From JBFJWR01 sp041623535 (lineage in GTDB: Bacteria; Pseudomonadota; Gammaproteobacteria; Pseudomonadales; JBFGWM01), in contig JBFJWR010000046.1 of the NCBI GenBank assembly GCA_041623535.1, positions 1 to 12,783 on the forward strand: 12,783 bases of DNA. The letters are read 5' to 3'. Made by a program: the position numbers and the translations under genes. Numbering within the stretch: position 1 is the first letter of the stretch; every line of letters begins with the position of its first letter. The notes beneath the pieces are model-generated. The model was not told where the DNA came from and ran no database searches. It saw only the letters and a list, made by a program, of their open reading frames with translations. Positions 7,259-12,783 of the stretch are shown here, one piece after another.

Positions 7259-7855
7259 ATGGAAAACGACCTCACACCCCGTCAGCAGGAAATCCTGCGC
7301 CTGATCCAGAACACCATCGAGGACGAAGGCTACCCGCCTACCCGTGCTGAAATCGCCCGCACACTGGGATTTCGTTCCGCCAATGCAGCGGAAGACCATC
7401 TGCGCGCGCTGGAACGCAAAGGGTATATCGAACTATTGCCCGGCCAGTCCCGCGGTATCCGCCTGAACCTGGTGCCGGACGGACTGCCCGTGGTCGGCCA
7501 GGTCGCAGCCGGCGAACCGATCCTCGCAGATCAGCACATCGAAGGTTATGTCGACCTGCCCGGAAATTTTTTCTCGCCCGGCGCTGACTATTTTCTGCGG
7601 GTACGTGGAGACAGCATGTGCAAGGCCGGGATACTCGACGGCGACCTGCTGGCGGTGCATCGGGATGCCGAAGCGCGCAATGGCCAGATCATCGTCGCGC
7701 GTCTCGATCAGGAAGTCACCGTGAAACGCTACGAGCGCAAGCGCAATACCGTGCGCCTGCTGCCCGAAAATGATGAATACGAACCCATCGTTGTGGATCT
7801 GAACGAGCAATCACTGGTGATCGAGGGACATGCGGTCGGGGTGATTCGTCGCTGA
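7259..7855 (+). CDS. lexA: LexA repressor, self-cleaving SOS regulator (EC 3.4.21.88)
   Basis: The product is 198 aa, close to the 202 aa of E. coli LexA. Residues 1-70 form the winged-helix DNA-binding domain (LTPRQQEILRLIQ, GYPPTRAEIARTLGF, recognition helix RSANAAEDHLRALERKGYI). Residues ~75-198 form the S24 peptidase domain. The self-cleavage site VAAGEP places Ala84-Gly85 at the E. coli positions, and the dyad is Ser119 (RGDSM) and Lys156 (VTVKRY). The protein should dimerise on SOS boxes, and RecA-ssDNA filaments should trigger cleavage after DNA damage. AGGAG at 7248-7252, 6 nt before the ATG, supports the start. Cys121 follows the catalytic SM; I recall lysine there in E. coli. The C terminus stops at GVIRR, four residues shorter than E. 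coli. Identification is essentially certain. Confidence 0.98.
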   Translation: MENDLTPRQQEILRLIQNTIEDEGYPPTRAEIARTLGFRSANAAEDHLRALERKGYIELLPGQSRGIRLNLVPDGLPVVGQVAAGEPILADQHIEGYVDLPGNFFSPGADYFLRVRGDSMCKAGILDGDLLAVHRDAEARNGQIIVARLDQEVTVKRYERKRNTVRLLPENDEYEPIVVDLNEQSLVIEGHAVGVIRR

Positions 7856-7875
7856 CCGGTATGGCACCTGCCTGG

Positions 7876-7891
7876 GCCAGGCCGGCCTGGC
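7876..7891 (+). terminator. Perfect 16-nt palindrome between convergent lexA and the 85-aa gene
   Basis: GCCAGGCCGGCCTGGC is a perfect palindrome that folds as a 6-bp GC stem with a CCGG loop. TTTAG follows on the lexA strand, and the TAA of the opposing gene ends 1 nt away. Its position suits a terminator for lexA, but the T tract is very short, so termination may be weak. Confidence 0.45.
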
Positions 7892-7892
7892 T

Positions 7893-8150
7893 TTAGTGTA
7901 TGAGTTCGCCTTCGGGAAGCTCTGCTTCTTCAGCGGGCTCTTCGCGCACGATTTCTTCGGTCATCTTGCCGACAATCTGAATGCCGGTATTGATCATGGC
8001 ACGGGCAATATCCACGTGCGCATCACGCAGATAGGCAACGGCCTCGTCTGAAAACTGGATGGAAACCAGCGCCTCGCCCTCACCATCGGCGCGCCGCAAG
8101 GCAACCCGTCCGTCTCCGACTTCTACGATTTCCAGCACTGCTGCAGCCAT
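7893..8150 (-). CDS. Small acidic protein of unknown function between topA and lexA
   Basis: The product is 85 aa. It begins AVLEIVEVGDGRVALRRADG and continues EALVSIQFSDEAVAYLRDA, suggesting a few beta strands, then a helix HVDIARAMINTGIQIVGKM, and ends in a Glu-rich tail. There is no signal peptide or membrane helix, so a soluble cytoplasmic protein is likely. I do not recognise a named family. The residue pattern is protein-like throughout and the reading frame uses an ATG. It is the last gene of the minus-strand group after topA and the DUF6586-like gene, 111 nt behind the latter. I recall small hypothetical genes in the same interval between lexA and topA in Pseudomonas, which suggests a conserved neighbourhood, but I cannot confirm homology. 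Confidence 0.75.
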   Translation of the reverse strand: MAAAVLEIVEVGDGRVALRRADGEGEALVSIQFSDEAVAYLRDAHVDIARAMINTGIQIVGKMTEEIVREEPAEEAELPEGELIH

Positions 8151-8171
8151 GCGCTTTCTACCTTTTTTCCG

Positions 8172-8186
8172 TGAATCTCAGATTCA
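8172..8186. repeat. Inverted repeat upstream of the 85-aa gene
   Basis: TGAATC-TCA-GATTCA is a perfect 6-bp inverted repeat with a 3-nt centre, 21 nt upstream of the start of the 85-aa gene. It lacks a following T run on either strand, so it looks more like an operator or leader hairpin than a terminator. Function unknown. Confidence 0.4.
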
Positions 8187-8261
8187 ACATGAATTCCATG
8201 CTATCACGAAGCTACCGGAAGATGGAATGCGCGGAAACTTATGCCTTTGTTTTTCAAGGAC

Positions 8262-8753
8262 TTACCATTCCTCCATAGCATTCTTGTGGCGCTCGAGGAA
8301 GTCTTTGCAGTGAGTCAGGCTGTCGCGCAGCTTCCCGAGTTCCCCGTCGGGCGCGTCGCCGGCCGACGCAATCATGCCCGGCCGCTCGGCAGGTGCAGCG
8401 GAGCGCAGCCGCCAGCCGGCCAGCCAGGCCAGTTCCAGTGCATGCAACCAGGAACCCGCAGCCCGTAAGGATTCAATTTCGGTTACGGCTTCCGAGCGCG
8501 CCGCGCGCTGCTGCGCCTGCTGCAACAATTCTGCAGTGGTGGGAAAGTCGGACAGGGGCAAGGCAAGATGCTCGGCAATGGCGTGCAGAATGGCCACCCA
8601 TGCGCCCCACCCGTGCATGACCGCCGCCTCAAAGAGCATGGCCCGTCTCGGCAACGCACCCAGCGCCGACTCACCAGCGGCCTGCTCTGCGGCCTCCAGG
8701 GCCATCTCGGCAAAATGCAGTTTTTCGGTAGCGCGCGATAACCAGGGGTTCAT
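8262..8753 (-). CDS. DUF6586-like helical protein of unknown function, downstream of topA
   Basis: The product is 163 aa, predicted almost wholly alpha-helical. The N terminus WLSRATEKLHFAEMALEAAE and the region LFEAAVMHGWGAWVAILHAI resemble the uncharacterised DUF6586 family, which I recall next to topA in Pseudomonas. The helices LLQQAQQRAARSEAVTEIESL and the C-terminal LRDSLTHCKDFLERHKNAMEEW follow. It has no signal peptide and no clear membrane span. An in-frame TAA lies 12 nt upstream of the ATG at 8753, so no longer start is possible. It begins 54 nt after topA on the same strand and is probably co-transcribed. Family assignment is from memory; function is unknown. Confidence 0.8.
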   Translation of the reverse strand: MNPWLSRATEKLHFAEMALEAAEQAAGESALGALPRRAMLFEAAVMHGWGAWVAILHAIAEHLALPLSDFPTTAELLQQAQQRAARSEAVTEIESLRAAGSWLHALELAWLAGWRLRSAAPAERPGMIASAGDAPDGELGKLRDSLTHCKDFLERHKNAMEEW

Positions 8754-8807
8754 GCGTTCAGGTTACCCGGGTCGTGCAACCGCACACAAGCTGGCGCAAG
8801 GCCCGCC

Positions 8808-11540
8808 TCAGTTTGTGTCGGCTTTGGCTGCCTTGCTTTTCGGAGCCGCTTTCTTCTTCCGCGCGGTGCTCTTGCTCGCCGCAGCCTTGCGTTTGCGCGG
8901 CTCACTCTTGCTCTCAGTCCACTTGCCATCGGCAAAATGCGCCGACCAGCCGGTGGCTTTTCCTTCCACTTCGGTCATCACGTACTGCTCTGCGGATTTC
9001 CGGCTGTAGCGGTACATCGCCTGGTTTCCGTCAGGATCCTTGACCGGCGCATCGGCCAGGTAACGGAGTTTCTCATCCAGTTCATCCCGATGCGGAATCA
9101 CCTCGGCAACCAGCGGTGCCCGGGTTTCCCGGTGCTTGGGAAACTGGCTGGCAGCCAGGAAGATGCCGGAGGCGCCGTCGCGCAGCACGTAATGGTCCTC
9201 GACCTTTTCACACTGCAGTTCCGGCATGGGTACCGGGTCTGCGCGTGGCGGCGCAGGCTGGCCGTTGCGCAGCAGCTTGCGCGTGTTCTTGCATTCCGGA
9301 TTGGTACATCCGAAAAACTTGCCGAAGCGGCCGGTCTTCAACTGCATCTCGGCATCGCACTTGTCGCAATTGATCACCGGGCCGTCATAGCCCTTGATCT
9401 TGAACTTGCCATGCTCGACTTCGAACCCGACACAATCGGGATTGCGCGAACAGATATGCAGTTTGCGTTGCTCGTCAATCAGGAAGGAATCCATCACCGA
9501 CTGGCATTTCTTGCAATGATGCAGGGTGCGCAGGATGCGTGCTTCCGCTTCATCGTCATTGTCGGCGTCGGCGATCTCGTCACCATGCACCAGGTTCATG
9601 GTGTGCTTGCAACGTTCCTTCGGCGGCAGCGAGTAGGCGGAACAACCCAAAAACACGCCGGTACTGGCGGTGCGAATCTGCATCGGCCGTTGACACTGGG
9701 CACAGGGAATATCAGTTTCGACCGGCGGATTGCCACGCATGCCCTCTTCCGGGTCGCTGGCTTTCTGTAACTTGGCCTGGAAGTCACCGTAGAATTCATT
9801 CAGCAGTGTCTTCCAGTCATGTTCACCGGAAGCGACCGCATCGAGTTGCTCTTCCATGCCCGCCGTGAAGCCGTAATCCATCAGGTTGGCGAAGTTCTCG
9901 ATCAGCCGGTCGGTCACGATCTCGCCGAGTTTCTCGGCATAAAAACGGCGATTCTTCAGCGCCACGTATCCACGATCCTGGATCGTGGAAATGATGGCCG
10001 CATACGTGGACGGACGGCCGATACCACGTTTCTCCAACTCACGAACCAGTGCCGCTTCCGAGAAGCGCGCCGGCGGCTTGGTGAAATGCTGGGAAGGTAG
10101 CAGTTCGCGAAGATCCATGACATCGCCCACGGCCATGTCGGGCAGTTCCATGTCATCATCCTTGCGACCCACCTGTTGAACTCGCAGGTGGCCGTCAAAT
10201 TCGACAATGCGACCCTTCGCCCTCAATTCGTATCCGGGCTCTCCGCCGGCCGGAGCGGCACTGACCGCAACCGTGGTCGAGATAAAACGAGCCGGTGGCA
10301 TCTGGCAGGCAACAAACTGGCGCCAGATCAGGTCGTAGAGGCGCTGGGCATCTTCATCGACGCCTTCCAGCGCTTCTTTGCGCAAATCGACATTGGTCGG
10401 ACGTATGGCCTCGTGTGCTTCCTGCGCGCCCTTCTTGCTGGCATACACGATCGGCTGCTCGGGCAGGTACGCCGCGCCATAGTGCGCCTCGATATGCTGA
10501 CGACACGCGGTCAGCGCATCCGCGCTCAACTGCGTGGAGTCGGTACGCATGTAGGTGATGTAACCGGCTTCGTACAGGCGCTGGGCCAGGGTCATGGTCT
10601 TCTTGACCCCGAAGCTCATGCGGGTACTGGCAGCCTGCTGCAGGGTCGAGGTAATAAAGGGTGCAGACGGGCGGCTGGAAGTCGGTTTGTCTTCCCGGCG
10701 GGCCACACGGTAGTCAGCATTCCTGAGCGCGGCCAGGGCCAGGTCGGTTTCGGCCTTGCTGGTCGGTCGGAACGTCTTGCCGTCTGCCTTCGCGACTTCG
10801 AAACGCACGATATCTTTCTGGCTGTCGAGGTCCGCATGCACCTGCCAGAACTCTTCCGGATTGAACGCGTGAATCTCGCGCTCCCGTTCGACGATCAGGC
10901 GTACGGCAACAGACTGCACGCGACCGGCGGACAGTCCGCGGGCGATTTTTTCCCAGAGCAGCGGCGACACCATGAACCCGACCACCCGGTCGAGGAATCG
11001 TCGCGCCTGCTGCGCGTTGACCCGGTTCATGTCGAGCTGGGACGGCTCCTTGAAGGCTTCCTGAATCGCCTTCTTGGTGATCTCGCTGAACATGACCCGC
11101 CGGAAACGGCTCTCGTCTCCGCCGATCACTTCACGCAGGTGCCAGGCGATTGCCTCTCCTTCGCGGTCAAGGTCAGTCGCGAGGTAGATAAGATCGGCCT
11201 TGGCTGCCTCTTTGCGCAGGTCATCGACAACTTTTTCCTTGCCGGGCAGCACGTCGTAGCGGGCCTCCCAGCCATTGGAAGGATCAATGCCCATGCGCCG
11301 GATCACCTGCTCACGACCCTTGCGTTCCTTGTGCACCGCCTTTTCTTCCGGCGACATCTTGCGCGTCAGGGCCGCCTGCCGTGCACGTTCCTTGGGATCC
11401 ACCGCGGACTTGCCGCTGCTGCCGGTCGGCAAATCGCGAATATGCCCGACGCTGGATTTCACCTTGTAGGCGGTACCCAGGTACTTGTTAATGGTGCGTG
11501 CCTTGGCCGGCGACTCGACGATAACCAGTGATTTGGCCAT
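8808..11540 (-). CDS. topA: DNA topoisomerase I (type IA, omega protein; EC 5.6.2.1)
   Basis: The product is 910 aa (E. coli 865). It relaxes negatively supercoiled DNA by transient cleavage of one strand. The N-terminal TOPRIM domain starts KSLVIVESPAKARTINKYLG and carries ATDLDREGEA (Asp123, Asp125, Glu127). The catalytic tyrosine is Tyr330 in ITYMRTDST, and a later GIGRPSTYA motif is present. Three zinc ribbons follow with four cysteines each: Cys613/616/633/644, Cys676/679/697/703 and Cys725/728/745/750. Residues ~770-875 resemble the extra C-terminal repeats of proteobacterial enzymes, and the last ~30 residues are a Lys/Ala-rich basic tail (RKRKAAASKSTARKKKAAP). The start MAKSLVIVESPAK at 11540 has GGAG 10 nt upstream (11551-11554); the frame is open 35 codons further up but that part is not family-like. 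It leads the minus-strand group with the DUF6586-like and 85-aa genes. Confidence 0.97.
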   Translation of the reverse strand: MAKSLVIVESPAKARTINKYLGTAYKVKSSVGHIRDLPTGSSGKSAVDPKERARQAALTRKMSPEEKAVHKERKGREQVIRRMGIDPSNGWEARYDVLPGKEKVVDDLRKEAAKADLIYLATDLDREGEAIAWHLREVIGGDESRFRRVMFSEITKKAIQEAFKEPSQLDMNRVNAQQARRFLDRVVGFMVSPLLWEKIARGLSAGRVQSVAVRLIVEREREIHAFNPEEFWQVHADLDSQKDIVRFEVAKADGKTFRPTSKAETDLALAALRNADYRVARREDKPTSSRPSAPFITSTLQQAASTRMSFGVKKTMTLAQRLYEAGYITYMRTDSTQLSADALTACRQHIEAHYGAAYLPEQPIVYASKKGAQEAHEAIRPTNVDLRKEALEGVDEDAQRLYDLIWRQFVACQMPPARFISTTVAVSAAPAGGEPGYELRAKGRIVEFDGHLRVQQVGRKDDDMELPDMAVGDVMDLRELLPSQHFTKPPARFSEAALVRELEKRGIGRPSTYAAIISTIQDRGYVALKNRRFYAEKLGEIVTDRLIENFANLMDYGFTAGMEEQLDAVASGEHDWKTLLNEFYGDFQAKLQKASDPEEGMRGNPPVETDIPCAQCQRPMQIRTASTGVFLGCSAYSLPPKERCKHTMNLVHGDEIADADNDDEAEARILRTLHHCKKCQSVMDSFLIDEQRKLHICSRNPDCVGFEVEHGKFKIKGYDGPVINCDKCDAEMQLKTGRFGKFFGCTNPECKNTRKLLRNGQPAPPRADPVPMPELQCEKVEDHYVLRDGASGIFLAASQFPKHRETRAPLVAEVIPHRDELDEKLRYLADAPVKDPDGNQAMYRYSRKSAEQYVMTEVEGKATGWSAHFADGKWTESKSEPRKRKAAASKSTARKKKAAPKSKAAKADTN

Positions 11541-11602
11541 TACGCGCACGCTCCAACAAAGTTTCTGTGACTGCCTGACGACGAGAGTCTGACCGGGTTC
11601 AT

Positions 11603-11625
11603 CCGCCCGTCGGGGACGGAGGCGG
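11603..11625. repeat. GC-rich hairpin in the topA leader
   Basis: CCGC-CCGTC, loop GGG, GACGG-AG-GCGG forms a 9-bp GC stem with a 2-nt bulge, 63-85 nt upstream of the topA start. It folds on either strand. No T run follows it in the topA direction, so it is not a clear terminator. It could be a 5' leader structure or incidental. Confidence 0.35.
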
Positions 11626-11741
11626 TGCGTTGCGACGCGATACACGCCTGCTGAAATAATCTCACGATTGCTGTATTTCGCCTCTTTATATTGCTCACGA
11701 CGGCCGTCAGAGTAGTGCGTTTTCTGTCCATGTTCAGGCCG

Positions 11742-11828
11742 ACACCCGACCCATGGAGCGTGATGTATACAGTTGCGGCCAAGGCAGGGTCAAGAGTAGT
11801 CGCAAAATAGATTGTGTACACCCGACCC
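11742..11828 (+). repeat. Pair of 11-bp direct repeats upstream of the coiled-coil gene
   Basis: ACACCCGACCC occurs exactly at 11742-11752 and at 11818-11828, 76 nt apart, in the same orientation in non-coding DNA. An exact 11-mer repeat in about 360 nt is uncommon by chance. It might be two binding sites for one regulator, but nothing else supports that. Confidence 0.35.
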
Positions 11829-11897
11829 GAATCCCGCGGCCGGTTGCTGGCGATTTCCGGTCTAGAATGTACCCTTTCGACGCTCAACTGCAGGGCC

Positions 11898-12542
11898 ATG
11901 AACAACTTTCTGACACTCGCACTGCTGTCCGCCATGCTGATCGGATCGCTGCTTGCAGCGGCCTATGTACATCATCGGACCGAGACAGAGAAACGCCGGC
12001 AGCAACTGATCCGCCGCCACAAGCGCCACACCGAACGATACAACGGCCTCCTGCACACACTGGCGGTAGCTGACGATGAAGGCGATGTCGCCAACCGTCT
12101 GAACCAGATCCGCCTGTGGCACTGTCGCGAACTTGTGCAATACGATCCCGGCAGCCAGGGCGCCAGGCAGTGGCTGCAACAGGCCCGGGATTTCCAGCAT
12201 CAACGCATCTCCCTGGAAGATTCCGGGCTACAGAAGGAGGCGGTGGCCCGCGGACTGGAAGAATGCGCCCGTATCCTGCAGGAGCAACAGGCACGGGGCG
12301 ATCTTTCCGATCAGGAGTTCAATGTGCATCTCGCACACCTGCGCCAACGGCGTAACATGCTCGAGATTGATGCTGCAGCAGAACGCAGCCAGCGTGCCTT
12401 ACGAAAAAACGACCCCGTCGCTTCGGCGCGGGAACTGCGCGCGGAAATGGCGGTGGTGATTCAGTGGGGTGAAAGCCTTCCCGACCGGGAAGAACGACTG
12501 CAGGCACTGCAGGAGCAGATCCAGGAACTGGAACAGTCCTGA
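11898..12542 (+). CDS. Membrane-anchored coiled-coil protein of unknown function
   Basis: From the ATG at 11898 the product is 214 aa. Residues ~4-24 (FLTLALLSAMLIGSLLAAAYV) form one membrane helix. A strongly basic stretch with EKRRQQLIRRHKRH follows directly, so by the positive-inside rule the large C-terminal part should face the cytoplasm. The rest is charged and helical with heptad-like patterns, for example LEECARILQEQQARGDLSDQE, LAHLRQRRNMLEID and the C-terminal ERLQALQEQIQELEQS, suggesting a coiled coil. The frame is open 28 codons upstream to 11814, but the membrane anchor at the second methionine is the better N terminus. The ribosome binding site (AGGG, close to the ATG) is poor. 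It converges with the next gene, with 4 nt between stop codons. I do not recognise the family. Confidence 0.75.
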   Translation: MNNFLTLALLSAMLIGSLLAAAYVHHRTETEKRRQQLIRRHKRHTERYNGLLHTLAVADDEGDVANRLNQIRLWHCRELVQYDPGSQGARQWLQQARDFQHQRISLEDSGLQKEAVARGLEECARILQEQQARGDLSDQEFNVHLAHLRQRRNMLEIDAAAERSQRALRKNDPVASARELRAEMAVVIQWGESLPDREERLQALQEQIQELEQS

Positions 12543-12546
12543 GGGA

Positions 12547-12783
12547 CTACGCGGCCTCGGCGATGGTCGGTTCAGCTTCTTCCGCGTCTTCTGTGGCCAG
12601 TCCAAGCAGGTTCAGCAAGTTACTGTCGATCGCATCGAGCTGATGTCCGGGTTGCAGGAATGAAAGGCTGCCTTCCAATAGCTGCTGTAACAGGCGACCC
12701 GGTTGAGAAAGAGCCTGTGCGTCCTCGACGGCCGCGCGTGCCGCCTGCAGGAACTGACCCAGCGACTGCAGCGAGTGGGCCAG
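12547..12783 (-). CDS. C-terminal part of an unidentified protein (5' end beyond window)
   Basis: A minus-strand frame is open from the right edge to a TAG at 12547-12549, encoding the last 78 residues of a protein. The visible part is helical with many Leu, Ala and Gln (SLQSLGQFLQAARAAVEDAQ, then GRLLQQLLEGSLSFLQPGHQ, and LDAIDSNLLNLLGLATEDAE) and ends in an acidic AEEAEPTIAEAA tail. I see no catalytic motif and cannot name the family. Evidence that it is real: regular codon use across the whole visible length, a clean convergent arrangement with the coiled-coil gene, and 4 nt between the two stop codons. The start and total length cannot be seen. Confidence 0.65.
   Translation of the reverse strand: MAHSLQSLGQFLQAARAAVEDAQALSQPGRLLQQLLEGSLSFLQPGHQLDAIDSNLLNLLGLATEDAEEAEPTIAEAA

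Larger units (their letters stand above)
11541..11897. other. Divergent intergenic region between topA and the coiled-coil gene
   Basis: The region is 357 nt with no convincing gene. Besides the hairpin and direct repeat listed separately, TATAAA on the minus strand (about 11684-11689) could be a topA -10, though the best upstream -35-like hexamer is only 14 nt away. On the plus strand TAGAAT (11863-11868) could be a -10 for the coiled-coil gene, without a well-spaced -35. Both are weak. Confidence 0.35.

Noticed and set aside
8374..9009. Plus-strand open frame of 211 codons
   Set aside because: Antisense to the DUF6586-like gene and the end of topA. Composition is Ser/Arg/Ala-rich without domain features.
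10176..11531. Plus-strand open frame of 451 codons
   Set aside because: Fully antisense to topA, whose catalytic and TOPRIM motifs are intact. The antisense product is rich in His, Arg and Gln without domain motifs.
11541..11645. 35-codon N-terminal extension of topA
   Set aside because: Family members start at MAKSLVIVESPAK, and GGAG is placed for the ATG at 11540.
11757..11772. Possible second-class LexA box near the coiled-coil gene (half site TATACAG)
   Set aside because: The right half is perfect, but the left end reads AGC instead of CTG, so the CTG-N10-CAG rule fails.
11540..11935. Minus-strand open frame of 131 codons across the topA upstream region
   Set aside because: It begins inside the coiled-coil gene on the other strand and ends just before topA. 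The product has no recognisable features, and it covers the region expected to hold promoters.

Overview
The window comes from a moderately GC-rich gammaproteobacterium. The LexA is E. coli-like over its whole length, an E. coli-type SOS box overlaps its promoter, and lexA lies close to topA with small conserved-looking genes between them, an order I recall from Pseudomonas. The genus cannot be fixed from this window. I see no tRNA, rRNA, CRISPR array, insertion sequence or prophage gene.

Left third (1-6368, all minus strand): a cell-envelope transport cluster. Read in its own direction it encodes an RND/MMPL-type inner-membrane permease (771 aa), a periplasmic LolA-like protein (261 aa, overlapping the permease gene by 35 nt), an outer-membrane beta-barrel protein (448 aa, 5 nt further on), and, after a 114-nt gap with a possible promoter of its own, an unusual protein joining an ABC-type periplasmic substrate-binding domain to a TolC-type outer-membrane channel domain. 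That last gene runs off the left edge. The set is complete enough to move a hydrophobic or lipid-like cargo from the inner membrane through the periplasm to the outer membrane, but the cargo is unknown and no membrane-fusion adaptor is visible.

Middle (6369-7892): a 402-nt divergent intergenic region, then on the plus strand a small acidic protein resembling DUF6763, followed by lexA with its promoter, SOS operator and ribosome binding site. LexA retains the cleavage site (Ala84-Gly85) and the catalytic dyad (Ser119/Lys156), so it should be a normal self-cleaving SOS repressor. No sulA-like division inhibitor follows it here.

Right (7893-11540, minus strand): topA (DNA topoisomerase I, 910 aa, three four-cysteine zinc ribbons and a basic Lys/Ala-rich tail), followed by a 163-aa protein resembling DUF6586 and an 85-aa acidic protein of unknown function. 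They are probably co-transcribed, and they run tail to tail with lexA.

Right edge (11541-12783): a 357-nt divergent intergenic region holding a hairpin and an 11-bp direct repeat, a plus-strand gene for a membrane-anchored coiled-coil protein of unknown function, and the last 78 codons of an unidentified minus-strand gene.

The part most worth study is the envelope cluster, especially the substrate-binding/TolC fusion. The lexA-topA region looks like ordinary housekeeping apart from its small uncharacterised members.
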